The translations under genes and the position numbers were made by a program. Source: Sphingobacterium sp. HMA12 (GTDB taxonomy: Bacteria > Bacteroidota > Bacteroidia > Sphingobacteriales > Sphingobacteriaceae). Taken from it: a DNA stretch of 64,000 nt. Location of the stretch: positions 124,001-188,000 of the forward strand of contig NZ_BEYR01000004.1 of assembly GCF_002933815.1 (NCBI RefSeq), read 5' to 3'. The notes under the pieces were generated by a model, which saw only the letters and a program-made list of their open reading frames with translations, made no database searches and was not told where the DNA came from. Each line of letters begins with the position of its first letter. Within the stretch, counting starts at the first letter, position 1. Shown in pieces: positions 18,687 through 26,406 of this stretch.

Positions 18687-20069
18687 TTATTCACCAATCG
18701 CATAATAATCAAATTCCAGCACACTCAATTGCTCACCATTCAACAATTTACGCCCATCAAAAACAAAGGCTGGTTTTTTCATATTGTCTTTAATTTTTGC
18801 CCAATCATAAGTTTTAAACTCGTCCCATTCAGTAAGTACCGCAACAGCATGTGCATCTCGTAGAGCATCATAAGGATCGTTAATCACAGTCACTAAACGA
18901 CGATTGTCTTCTGGAGATCTCGTACCTAAATAATCCAAATCCTTATAAATCTGCTCAGCTGATACTTTTGGATCATAAACAACCACATGCGCTTCTTCTT
19001 CCAACAAATGGTCGGCTACATAAATAGCTGCAGACTCACGTGTATCATTAGTATCTTTCTTAAATGCCCACCCCAAGAATGCGATCTTCTTACCATTCAC
19101 TGTATTGTACATGGTCTGAATAATATTTTCTGCAAACCGCGCTTTTTGATGATCATTCAAAATAATGACCTGCTCCCAATAATCTGCTACAGCTGTCAAA
19201 CCATAGGAACGCGCAATATAGACCAAATTCAAAATATCCTTTTGGAAACAAGATCCTCCAAAACCAACTGAAGCTTTCAAAAACTTCGATCCAATACGGC
19301 TATCGTGACCAATGGCTCTAGCTACTTCATCCACATTAGCTCCTGTCACCTCACATAATTCCGAAATTGCATTGATTGAAGAAACACGTTGCGCCAAAAA
19401 AGCATTGGCAACCAGCTTGGATAGCTCAGAAGACCAAAGATTAGTGGTTAAGATCTTCTCCTGCGGAACCCAAGCTTTGTAAACTTCTACCAAGGCATTT
19501 ATTGCCTCAGCATCTTCACCTCCAATTAATACGCGATCAGGATTGTGCAGATCGCTGACTGCAGTACCCTCAGCTAAAAATTCGGGATTGGATAAAATAT
19601 GAAAGTTAACGCCATTACCTGTATTGTCTAAAATGCTTTTTAGAGCAGCAGCCGTACGTACCGGTAAAGTAGACTTCTCCACAACAATCTTATCCGACTT
19701 GGCTACAGCCGCAATCTGGCGAGCACATAATTCTATGTATTTGAGATCGGCAGCTTGTCCCTTACCTTTACCATAGGTCTTGGTTGGTGTATTGACCGAA
19801 ATAAAAATCATATCGGCCTCGTCAATGGCTTTCTCCACATCCGTAGAAAAGAAAAGATTGCGACCACGTGCATCCGCCACAACTGCATCGAGACCTGGCT
19901 CGTAGACAGGCAGCTTCTCTAAATCAGCATCATTCCATGCATCAATGCGCGCCTGGTTTAAATCGACTACAGTAACAATGACATTTGGATTTTTCTGTGC
20001 AATGACCGACATGGTAGGACCGCCTACATAACCCGCACCGATACAGGTTATTCTTTTAATTTCTTTCAT
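18687..20069 (-). CDS. ugd: UDP-glucose 6-dehydrogenase
   Basis: A 460-residue enzyme of the UDP-glucose/GDP-mannose dehydrogenase family. Motifs are the NAD loop CIGAGYVGGPTM (about 9-20), VEKSTLPV, NPEFLAEGTA, the substrate Lys in SSELSKLVANAFLAQR and the catalytic Cys274 in FGGSCFQKD. The long N-terminal form VGGPTMSVIA and overall length resemble the eukaryotic-like UGDH branch. It oxidises UDP-glucose to UDP-glucuronate in the cytoplasm, feeding the 4-epimerase downstream and the uronic acid content of polysaccharide A. It is the first biosynthetic gene after the regulator, 45 bases away, so it is probably controlled by the promoter at about 20668-20699. Confidence 0.94.
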   Translation of the reverse strand: MKEIKRITCIGAGYVGGPTMSVIAQKNPNVIVTVVDLNQARIDAWNDADLEKLPVYEPGLDAVVADARGRNLFFSTDVEKAIDEADMIFISVNTPTKTYGKGKGQAADLKYIELCARQIAAVAKSDKIVVEKSTLPVRTAAALKSILDNTGNGVNFHILSNPEFLAEGTAVSDLHNPDRVLIGGEDAEAINALVEVYKAWVPQEKILTTNLWSSELSKLVANAFLAQRVSSINAISELCEVTGANVDEVARAIGHDSRIGSKFLKASVGFGGSCFQKDILNLVYIARSYGLTAVADYWEQVIILNDHQKARFAENIIQTMYNTVNGKKIAFLGWAFKKDTNDTRESAAIYVADHLLEEEAHVVVYDPKVSAEQIYKDLDYLGTRSPEDNRRLVTVINDPYDALRDAHAVAVLTEWDEFKTYDWAKIKDNMKKPAFVFDGRKLLNGEQLSVLEFDYYAIGE

Positions 20070-20114
20070 TTTATCTATTCCAATTAATTTTTTATAATAA
20101 TTTATCTTGTTTTT

Positions 20115-20645
20115 CTAAGATTGGAGCAATGTATTGTTCTTTTTTGTGTATAACACGATCATCCCCTGTACGACACTAGGTATTTCTGTGTATACGGACA
20201 CCTTCTTACCAAGTATTGTGCCAGCTTTAACAGAAGCTTGCTCCAAATAGTCTATATTAAGTTCTTTTCCTTTTACCAAAACTTCAATATGCCCTGAATC
20301 TACACCTTGTGCATAGTCGCCCAGTAATGCCACAATCTCCACATCACCAGCACGCTCCAGTACCTGATCCACAAATGCCTCAATCCCCAAAAAATTATGA
20401 ATCAATCCTTGCAAAGAAGAAAAAAGTGAATGTTTGATATTGGCCCGATAATAAATCTTATGCTCGTTATCCTCCCGTATTAAATAACCTGCATCGGTTA
20501 GTTGATTAAGCTCTTTACGGATGGCATTGGTCGATTCCTTGAACTCATCTGCCAGCCCGCGCAGATAACCACGATTACTTGCCGAAACAAAAAATTTGAT
20601 GAGCAGCTTAAGCCTGGTTTTGGAGGTAATCAAAGAGTCTAACAT
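20115..20645 (-). CDS. Winged-helix regulator with degenerate nucleotidyltransferase-like domain
   Basis: A 176-residue protein. Residues about 1-75 form an ArsR-like winged helix (SKTRLKLLIKFF, LRGLADEFKESTNAIRKELN, LTDAGYLIRED, the beta wing). Residues about 90-165 resemble a minimal nucleotidyltransferase fold: ALLGDYAQGVDSGHIEVLV aligns in pattern with the G-S-x-A-x-G...D-x-D active site, but the DxD acids are replaced (HIE), so it is probably catalytically dead and may be a ligand-sensing or dimer domain. It is the first gene of locus A, and a perfect 13-bp inverted repeat overlapping the promoter lies directly upstream. Autoregulation and control of the whole locus are inferred from that arrangement. 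Confidence 0.75.
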   Translation of the reverse strand: MLDSLITSKTRLKLLIKFFVSASNRGYLRGLADEFKESTNAIRKELNQLTDAGYLIREDNEHKIYYRANIKHSLFSSLQGLIHNFLGIEAFVDQVLERAGDVEIVALLGDYAQGVDSGHIEVLVKGKELNIDYLEQASVKAGTILGKKVSVYTEIPSVVQGMIVLYTKKNNTLLQS

Positions 20646-20653
20646 GGTTTAGC

Positions 20654-20686
20654 ATTAGATTGAGTAACAAAAGTACTCAATCTAAT
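20654..20686. promoter_or_regulatory. Inverted repeat, candidate operator for the locus A regulator
   Basis: Two perfect 13-base arms, 20654-20666 (ATTAGATTGAGTA) and 20674-20686 (TACTCAATCTAAT), are separated by 7 bases. The -7 box of the regulator promoter (minus strand TACTTTTG, 20675-20668) lies across the loop. A protein bound here would block RNA polymerase. The repeat begins 9 bases before the regulator ATG. No second copy was noticed in the window. Confidence 0.7.
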
Positions 20687-20699
20687 TGATTCTTGCAAA
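20668..20699 (-). promoter_or_regulatory. Bacteroidetes-type promoter of the locus A operon
   Basis: On the minus strand TTTG (20699-20696) is followed after 20 bases by TACTTTTG (20675-20668), an exact match to the TTTG-N19-21-TAnnTTTG consensus. Transcription would start near 20661, giving a leader of under 20 bases before the regulator ATG. This is the best promoter match in the window and is likely to drive the regulator, ugd and downstream genes. Confidence 0.7.
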
Positions 20700-20782
20700 T
20701 TATTAAATTGTTAACCAACGCTGGAAAAAACATTTTCCATTCGGCATCCACGTGGAACATTGATCTCAATAGGCTCAAAAAC

Positions 20783-20805
20783 AGACAGCTCATGAAGAGC
20801 TGTCT
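20783..20805 (-). terminator. Hairpin terminator after the single-pass membrane protein gene
   Basis: Arms AGACAGCTC (20783-20791) and GAGCTGTCT (20797-20805) pair perfectly around a 5-base loop. On the minus strand the hairpin is followed by GTTTTTG. It lies 43 bases past the stop at 20848 and before the regulator promoter, so it separates the two transcription units. Confidence 0.55.
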
Positions 20806-20847
20806 AAAAATGAAAATATAAAATTCAAGAGTTATAGTCACAAACAA

Positions 20848-21417
20848 TCACACACCTATGCCTTGGTATAAATCCGTAATAGCTAGTGTTGCTGTAAAAG
20901 GTTCAGGTTTATGCTGTTCGAAATTCATTACACCAGAAATACTTACCCGCCCTCCTTTCAGATCTGCTAACCTTGCACCTCGTTTGACGACTTTAAATCG
21001 CACCGAAACATCCGATATCGCCCCCTCCTGTTGTCCAAAAGGCACAACCAAAATCTGTTCTAAATTAACATTTAAAGCAGTATTTAGAGGTTTTACCCTC
21101 CTTATAACAATATTCTTTAGTTTATCATCATGCCGCTCCGCCTTGAAAACGAACACACCACTTTTCACGTTGCGATCACCGCTATATTGCCCTGGTCGGT
21201 CTTGGAACATATAATTAACAGTCATAGCAACCCTTCGGCTAAACCGTTGCTCCTGTTGTCTTTTCCGCATCAAAAAATAAATGGTGGTCAATACTAAGAT
21301 AGATAGCGTTATAGCAAGTGTCATAAGAATACGATAAAATAATTTTAAATGGCTTTTAAATAGTCGGTATACGAATCCGATTACATTCAAATATAGTTCA
21401 ACAGCTTCTTTTATCAT
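20848..21417 (-). CDS. Single-pass membrane protein of unknown function
   Basis: About 189 residues, no family recognised. A hydrophobic segment at about 28-50 (LMTLAITLSILVLTTIYFLM) follows a basic N-terminus, so the protein is probably anchored with the C-terminal domain outside the cytoplasm or as a type II protein. The rest is a beta-rich soluble domain with alternating hydrophobic residues (NIVIRRVKPL, NLEQILVVPFG, VSVRFKVVKRGARL, VSISGVMNFEQ, PFTATLAITDLY). The frame is open to TTG at 21420 but ATG at 21417 (MIKEAVELY) is preferred. It sits between the two polysaccharide loci, flanked by a terminator downstream and a 175-base gap upstream. A role in envelope or polysaccharide biology is only a guess from position. 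Confidence 0.6.
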   Translation of the reverse strand: MIKEAVELYLNVIGFVYRLFKSHLKLFYRILMTLAITLSILVLTTIYFLMRKRQQEQRFSRRVAMTVNYMFQDRPGQYSGDRNVKSGVFVFKAERHDDKLKNIVIRRVKPLNTALNVNLEQILVVPFGQQEGAISDVSVRFKVVKRGARLADLKGGRVSISGVMNFEQHKPEPFTATLAITDLYQGIGV

Positions 21418-21595
21418 CAAGATTTACTAGGGACAAACAAGGGACATTTCACAAAAAACTGATAATCAACAAAATACACTCTATTATTTTATTGTTAACA
21501 AATAGTTTTTCTGAAAAAGAAATTAACAAAAAGATGAATTTAAGTTAAGGAAATAGGAATAGGGAGCGCAAAACTAGCACGCCCCCCGAATAATT

Positions 21596-22594
21596 TTAGT
21601 CAATCAATTTGGATTGATGACGTTCAAGCGTATTATATATTTTTTTGACATCTTGGGATTTCTCTTTCTGTAGCACTAGAATAGCATCTTTAGTATGCAC
21701 CAGAATACTATCGCGCAGACCAACAAAAGCAGTATAGATATCGGTACCGATTACCATATTTCCATTTTCATCCACTGGATGTCCTGTTTGTTTCAGATAA
21801 TCATACATCGATTCAAAGGAGCCGAGGTCCGACCATTGAAAGCTCGTAGCCACCACACGGATTTTCTTTGACCGTTCCATTACAGCATAATCAATGGAAA
21901 TGGATGGTATCTCTTTTGACAAAGTTAAATCAAGCTCCCCATCCTGACGATGTTGCCAGGCATTAAATGCTGTTGCATATACCTTGGGCTCGAAATTCTG
22001 TAATTCACTTAAGAAGGTATCTGCGCGAAAACAAAACATACCTGAGTTCCATAGGAAATTGCCCCGCTCTATAAAATCCTCTGCTGTATCCTGATTCGGC
22101 TTCTCCCGAAAAGACAACACCTTATCATCTTTGTATTCAATATAACCATAGCCCGTTTCCGGTCGGGTCGGCTGTATACCAAAAGTGACAATATAACCTT
22201 TGTTCGCTTTTTCTATCCCAGCTTTAATGGCTTTTGCATAAGCTTCATCACCCACAATAACATGGTCTGATGGTGTGACAATAAGAATATCGTCCGGCTG
22301 CGCCGCAAAAGCGGCAAAAGCAATTGCCGCAGCCGTATTACGTGGTGTAGCTTCAACAATATCGATATAGTCCACTTTATTGTTTTCCATCACCTCCCGG
22401 CTTAGACCATGATTGTCACGATTACCCACCACAATAACCTGACTACAAAGCGCCTGATTCCGCTTAATGGTCATCTCAAACAAAGATCCCTCTTTGAATA
22501 ACGAAAGATACTGTTTGGGATAGCTCTTACGCGAAAGTGGCCAAAGCCGACTTCCTACTCCTCCTGTTAATACCACATGGATAATTGCGCTCAT
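21596..22594 (-). CDS. manC: Mannose-1-phosphate guanylyltransferase
   Basis: A 332-residue single-domain nucleotidyltransferase with the pyrophosphorylase signature TGGVGSRLWPLSRKSYPKQ (10-28), VTPSDHVI and the sugar-binding FREKPNQDTAEDFI (about 145), then WNSGMF and SIDYAVMERS. It makes GDP-mannose from mannose-1-phosphate and GTP. It lacks the C-terminal phosphomannose isomerase domain of bifunctional AlgA/ManC proteins. No gmd or fcl genes are in the window, so GDP-mannose may be used directly or converted elsewhere. It is the last gene of locus B, 4 bases after the cytidylyltransferase-like gene. Confidence 0.92.
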   Translation of the reverse strand: MSAIIHVVLTGGVGSRLWPLSRKSYPKQYLSLFKEGSLFEMTIKRNQALCSQVIVVGNRDNHGLSREVMENNKVDYIDIVEATPRNTAAAIAFAAFAAQPDDILIVTPSDHVIVGDEAYAKAIKAGIEKANKGYIVTFGIQPTRPETGYGYIEYKDDKVLSFREKPNQDTAEDFIERGNFLWNSGMFCFRADTFLSELQNFEPKVYATAFNAWQHRQDGELDLTLSKEIPSISIDYAVMERSKKIRVVATSFQWSDLGSFESMYDYLKQTGHPVDENGNMVIGTDIYTAFVGLRDSILVHTKDAILVLQKEKSQDVKKIYNTLERHQSKLID

Positions 22595-22598
22595 ATTA

Positions 22599-23021
22599 TT
22601 ATTTTTTCTCCGCTTCTTTATCTGCTACAACTTTGCGCAAACCCGTACTCGAAAAACGATGTGTACGTTTATTATAATAGATTTCTATATTCTCCTCCAC
22701 ACAATACAGGCGACCAGAAAAATCTTTATCGCGGTACTCTTCGCCAATAATGCGCAAATTGATCGGCAAAGCTTTGATCATATCAATCAGATCCTGCTCC
22801 GTCTCGTAAGGAATTATTTCATCCACATAACGGCAACCTTCTAGTTGGATATAACGTTCTACAATTGTTTGTGTAGGCTTCGCTTTCTCAGGAGATACTT
22901 CCGAAGGATCGGTATTAAGACCAACGATTAAATAATCACAATGTCGCTTGGCTTCTTCCAACATCATAATATGGCCGGCGTGCAGGAGGTCAAATACACC
23001 AAAGGTAATTCCTATTTTCAT
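22599..23021 (-). CDS. Cytidylyltransferase-like protein (TagD/GCT-related), copy 1
   Basis: A 140-residue nucleotidyltransferase of the HxGH family: ITFGVFDLLHAGHIMMLEEA (HAGH at about 15-18), VERYIQLEGCRYVDEIIPY and IIGEEYRDKDFSGRLYC. In TagD-type glycerol-3-phosphate cytidylyltransferases the second motif is RTEGIST; here it reads RTHRFSSTGLRK, so the core Ser/Thr/Lys features are kept but the exact substrate is uncertain. Such enzymes make CDP-glycerol or a related CDP-alcohol. No CDP-glycerol transferase of the TagF type was recognised. A tandem paralogue lies upstream (23034-23489), and manC follows after 4 bases. Confidence 0.78.
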   Translation of the reverse strand: MKIGITFGVFDLLHAGHIMMLEEAKRHCDYLIVGLNTDPSEVSPEKAKPTQTIVERYIQLEGCRYVDEIIPYETEQDLIDMIKALPINLRIIGEEYRDKDFSGRLYCVEENIEIYYNKRTHRFSSTGLRKVVADKEAEKK

Positions 23022-23033
23022 GTAGCTACTTTC

Positions 23034-23489
23034 TTAAATTGTTGATGAAACGTCTGATTTTAAAATGGATTCTTCTTCTAAATTGGCATTGGCCACAATC
23101 TTGCGTAAACCCGAACTTGAAAACCGGTGATCACGGCTATTGAAATAGAGTTCAATCCCTTTTTCCTCACAATATGCCCTCCCTGTAAAGTTTTTTTCCC
23201 GATACTCATCACCAACGATACGCACATCAATATTAAAGGAGCGAAGGACATCCTCCAGATCTTGCTCCGTAGCGTAAGGTACAATCTGATCCACATATTT
23301 ACAGCCCTTAAGCTGGATGTAACGCTCCACTACAGTCTGTGCCGGTTTATTTTTCTCTGGCCGATCCAAAGTCGGGTCGGTCTGCAAACCGCAGATCAAA
23401 AAATCGCATTGACGCTTAGCATCTTCAAGCATTTTGATATGCCCCGCGTGCAAGAGGTCAAACGCACTGAAAGTAATCCCGATACGCAT
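23034..23489 (-). CDS. Cytidylyltransferase-like protein (TagD/GCT-related), copy 2
   Basis: A paralogue of the gene at 22599-23021 in direct tandem, 12 bases apart. It shares ITFSAFDLLHAGHIKMLEDA, KPAQTVVERYIQL, VGDEYREKNFTGRAYC and DHRFSSSGLRKIVA. The frame is open to a TTG at 23519 and has ATGs at 23513 and 23489. The last (MRIGITFS) aligns with the paralogue's start (MKIGITFG) and is chosen; an AAGGG precedes it. The protein has about 18 extra C-terminal residues rich in Ser and Glu. Both copies keep the HxGH motif, so both could be active; why two are kept is unknown, possibly a heteromer or two related substrates. Confidence 0.76.
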   Translation of the reverse strand: MRIGITFSAFDLLHAGHIKMLEDAKRQCDFLICGLQTDPTLDRPEKNKPAQTVVERYIQLKGCKYVDQIVPYATEQDLEDVLRSFNIDVRIVGDEYREKNFTGRAYCEEKGIELYFNSRDHRFSSSGLRKIVANANLEEESILKSDVSSTI

Positions 23490-23562
23490 GCCCTTGGCTG
23501 GAATAGTAATCATAGTCAAATTAAATATTAAAATTTATAATAAAACGGCAGTACACCTTTAC

Positions 23563-23570
23563 CAAAGATA
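23563..23570 (-). promoter_or_regulatory. Candidate -7 box upstream of the cytidylyltransferase pair and manC
   Basis: Minus-strand TATCTTTG matches TAnnTTTG exactly and lies in the 131-base gap between the exonuclease gene and the tandem cytidylyltransferase genes. A matching -33 TTTG is not present at the right distance. It suggests, weakly, a separate promoter for the last three genes of locus B. Confidence 0.35.
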
Positions 23571-23620
23571 AAAATTAAAACAGGATGCCACCTTCTTTAC
23601 ACCGAGATTTAACGAAAAAA

Positions 23621-24142
23621 TCATGCCAAAGAAGGGACATCGGCATGCCTCAAGTACAGATTGGCGCAGGCCCGCGCATCAGAAAGTGCCTCGTGGTGAT
23701 TTAGCTCAATTCCCAACACCTCACAGCAGGCATTTAATCGGGCAGGTTTAAAGCCTTTTTCCTGATAAATTCTGAAGGTACATTCCCATTTTTCCATTAA
23801 ACCCAAACTATCGTAAGGCAGATTATAGTAATTCATGGTCTTGCGCAAAACGCCACGGTCGAATAATTCATTATGCGCAACCATAACCCGGTTATTGATC
23901 AAAGGAAAGATGCGGGGGAACAATTCTTTAAAAGTAGGCGCTGTCGCAGTGTCCCTTGGGCGTATTCCATGGACACGGGTCGTCTGCCACATATATTGAT
24001 TTTGAGGGGGTTGGATCAGTGAATAAAATTCTTCTACAATAATTCCTTGTTCAACAACTACTAGACCTATGGCACACGCCGAATTCTGGTTGGCCGTAGC
24101 TGTTTCGAAATCTATTGCTGTAAAACTTAATCCTGATTGCAT
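23621..24142 (-). CDS. DEDDh 3'-5' exonuclease (DnaQ/PolC epsilon-like)
   Basis: A 173-residue exonuclease domain protein. ExoI is AIDFETATA (Asp10, Glu12), ExoII is MVAHNELFDRGVL with its Asp, and ExoIII is NHHEALSDARACANLYL, which gives the His and Asp of the DEDDh type. Stand-alone proteins of this type in Bacteroidota act in DNA or RNA trimming. It has no obvious part in polysaccharide synthesis and is probably a passenger in locus B. It has an unusually good Shine-Dalgarno, AGGAGGAG, 6 bases before the ATG, uncommon in this phylum and perhaps a sign that it is translated independently of its neighbours. Confidence 0.88.
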   Translation of the reverse strand: MQSGLSFTAIDFETATANQNSACAIGLVVVEQGIIVEEFYSLIQPPQNQYMWQTTRVHGIRPRDTATAPTFKELFPRIFPLINNRVMVAHNELFDRGVLRKTMNYYNLPYDSLGLMEKWECTFRIYQEKGFKPARLNACCEVLGIELNHHEALSDARACANLYLRHADVPSLA

Positions 24143-24202
24143 ATTTACTCCTCCTAAAAGTCCAGGTAAAATTAATAATAATTAATGTACCTTTCTATAG
24201 CC

Positions 24203-25309
24203 TCATGATAACAGTTTGCTTTCTATTTCCTGATAAATCTTTTCTTCCGAAAAATTAGCACACACAAATGCACGCCCATTGCTGCCATGTTCCCGCGCTA
24301 TTTGCGGCTGATCAATATAGAATTTCAGGGCATGGTATAGACCGGAAATAGTATTATCTGCATAAATGCCCGTCTCCTGTTCTCGAATCGAATCAATACA
24401 ACCGGTCACGCGGGTGGTAACAATGGGCAGACCGGAGGCAGAGGCTTCCAAAGTAACTGTAGGAAAACCCTCACGGTAAGATGGCAACACAAATATGTCC
24501 ATGCTATTATAGTAGGGTGAAGTATCGTCAACTTCACCGACGTATTCAACGGCGGGATCCGCATAAATCTGATCCGTAATAGCTTTATCGAGTCTATCAC
24601 GCTCATCTAAAGGCCCCACCAAAAGCAAGCGCAACAGTGGATATTCCTTTTGAAGTAATGCCCAGGCGCCGATGAGCTCATATATCCCTTTATCTTTACA
24701 TAGTCTTCCTACAAAACCTATCGTAGTCACAGTAGAATCCGAATGAGCTGGCCGATGTACAAATCTATTCACATCTATTCCATTGCAAGTACCGTTGCCT
24801 AGCAGCACATTTTTATGAGGCGGATTTAATTTTAAATTATTTGAGGATTTTATAATCGATGGGCTAACATTAACGATAATATGCGAACATGCCGCAGTGA
24901 TACGTTCTATAGTTATCAATAATCTTTTCGAGAAACCCGAAGCTGTTTCAAACACCAATCCATGCCGAAAATAAATACGTTTTGGTACCCTCGCCAGATA
25001 AGCAGATATCATTCCGAGCAACCCTCCCTTGGGGGAGTGAGCAATCACAATATCAAATTTCTCGCGGAGGATATACTGGTAAAGCTTAGTAATAGTGATA
25101 ATATCCTGAACGGGACTGATACTACGCAAAACAGGAACTGGGAAGACGGCAAAGCCATACTCTTTGGAAAGAGAAACTAACTCGTCGGATGGAGAACAAG
25201 CTACGTGAAATTCATACCCTCTTTCTTTAAAATAATGGAACTGATTGCCGATAAAATAACGCAGCGAAAAGGATACCGATACAATATGTAATACTTTTTT
25301 TCCCATCAT
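24203..25309 (-). CDS. Glycosyltransferase family 4 (GT-B fold)
   Basis: A 368-residue GT4 enzyme with an N-terminal VLHIVSVSFSLRYFIGNQ, HSPKGGLLGMISAYLARVPK (about 111-130), TTIGFVGRLCKDKGIYELI and the C-terminal LPSYREGFPTVTLEASASG loop with the E-x7-E motif. The N-terminal pattern resembles the PglA/WbaZ-like or galacturonosyltransferase-like GT4 branch. It probably adds one sugar to the repeat unit of polysaccharide B. It starts MMGKK; either Met is possible. Two bases separate it from the stop of the upstream GT4 gene. Donor unknown. Confidence 0.9.
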   Translation of the reverse strand: MMGKKVLHIVSVSFSLRYFIGNQFHYFKERGYEFHVACSPSDELVSLSKEYGFAVFPVPVLRSISPVQDIITITKLYQYILREKFDIVIAHSPKGGLLGMISAYLARVPKRIYFRHGLVFETASGFSKRLLITIERITAACSHIIVNVSPSIIKSSNNLKLNPPHKNVLLGNGTCNGIDVNRFVHRPAHSDSTVTTIGFVGRLCKDKGIYELIGAWALLQKEYPLLRLLLVGPLDERDRLDKAITDQIYADPAVEYVGEVDDTSPYYNSMDIFVLPSYREGFPTVTLEASASGLPIVTTRVTGCIDSIREQETGIYADNTISGLYHALKFYIDQPQIAREHGSNGRAFVCANFSEEKIYQEIESKLLS

Positions 25310-25311
25310 AC

Positions 25312-26406
25312 TTATCCCTGTGATTGATATAAACCCAAATAGCCTTCCACCATCGCTTTCATCGTAAATTTTTCGGATTGCTCCTTCTGAAGATCAAGCA
25401 ATACATTTTCTTTCAATGTGGAGAGATTAATGATTTTTTCAGCAATTTCATTAGGGTGATAGTTTTTAAATAAATTTAAGGGACTCGGAGCAACATCATT
25501 GATACCCGGTACGTCGGATCCTAAAAATGGTTTGCCAGAAGCCAATGCCTCAACTGTGACGCCAGACATACCTTCATAATCAGAATACAGGATATTCAAG
25601 TCAACCGATTTCATTAACGAAGCGATATCGCTACGATGCCCTAAAAAAACTACCCGATGGGAGATTCCCAATTGTCCGGCCAGCAATTGGCAGTTGCTCA
25701 ACTGTGGCCCCTCTCCCGCCAAGATTAGCACAAAATTTTCGGGAAGCCGTTGGACAACCTCTAATAACAAATCCTGCCGCTTCGGACGATCAAATCGTGC
25801 CGACATCAACAGATATTTCTTATCGTGACCCACTAAAACGCTATCAATTGTACTCAGATCTTTTGCTGCAGCCTGTTCTAGCTTCGCTAAATTTAAACCA
25901 TTCCGGATGGTTAACGTTTTTTCGGCCGTTCCGGTCCAATTATCCAATTTGTGCTTAATAGCATCAGAAATAACAATAACCCTATCAAAGGTCTTATAAA
26001 TCCACTTTTCCAAATATTTGAATCGCTTGTCGTCAATTCGCTTATTGTGAATGCTATGCTCAGTAAAGTAATAACGTTCCTTCCTGGCGAAGATCCGTTT
26101 CACTAACGCCACATAATAAAAAGTTGGGAATAAGTGGGCATGAACAATATCGTATCTTCCTTGGTTTAAAAATTTATTTATCGCAAATGGCAAACGTATA
26201 TCATATAAACTGCCGCTATTTTTTAAAAAATAGACCGCAACCCCAGCTTCGCGTAATTCGTCGATATAAACAGGTAAACTGGTTGACTCAATAACAACCA
26301 GCAAAGTAATGTTACAGTGCTCCGCTTTTAGCTGTGGCAGAAAATCGACAAGCAATCGCTCCGCCCCGCCATTGGCCATATTATTGATAATATGAAGAAT
26401 ATTCAT
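25312..26406 (-). CDS. Glycosyltransferase family 4 (GT-B fold)
   Basis: A 364-residue GT4 enzyme. The N-terminal IINNMANGGAERLLVDF motif (7-23), HAHLFPTFYYVALVK, LMSARFDRPKRQDLLLEVV and LYSDYEGMSGVTVEALASG mark both Rossmann domains. The donor-site loop reads YEGMSGV where EGxP is more usual, a variation seen in GT4 members. Its ATG overlaps the stop of the beta-helix gene by one base (TAATG), so translation is coupled. It is one of three GT4 enzymes in the distal part of locus B. Donor unknown. Confidence 0.9.
   Translation of the reverse strand: MNILHIINNMANGGAERLLVDFLPQLKAEHCNITLLVVIESTSLPVYIDELREAGVAVYFLKNSGSLYDIRLPFAINKFLNQGRYDIVHAHLFPTFYYVALVKRIFARKERYYFTEHSIHNKRIDDKRFKYLEKWIYKTFDRVIVISDAIKHKLDNWTGTAEKTLTIRNGLNLAKLEQAAAKDLSTIDSVLVGHDKKYLLMSARFDRPKRQDLLLEVVQRLPENFVLILAGEGPQLSNCQLLAGQLGISHRVVFLGHRSDIASLMKSVDLNILYSDYEGMSGVTVEALASGKPFLGSDVPGINDVAPSPLNLFKNYHPNEIAEKIINLSTLKENVLLDLQKEQSEKFTMKAMVEGYLGLYQSQG

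Noticed and set aside
23490..23519. Upstream TTG/ATG starts of the second cytidylyltransferase (MTMIT-like N-terminus)
   Set aside because: Resemblance to the LacZ N-terminus is chance; alignment with the tandem paralogue places the start at the ATG at 23489.
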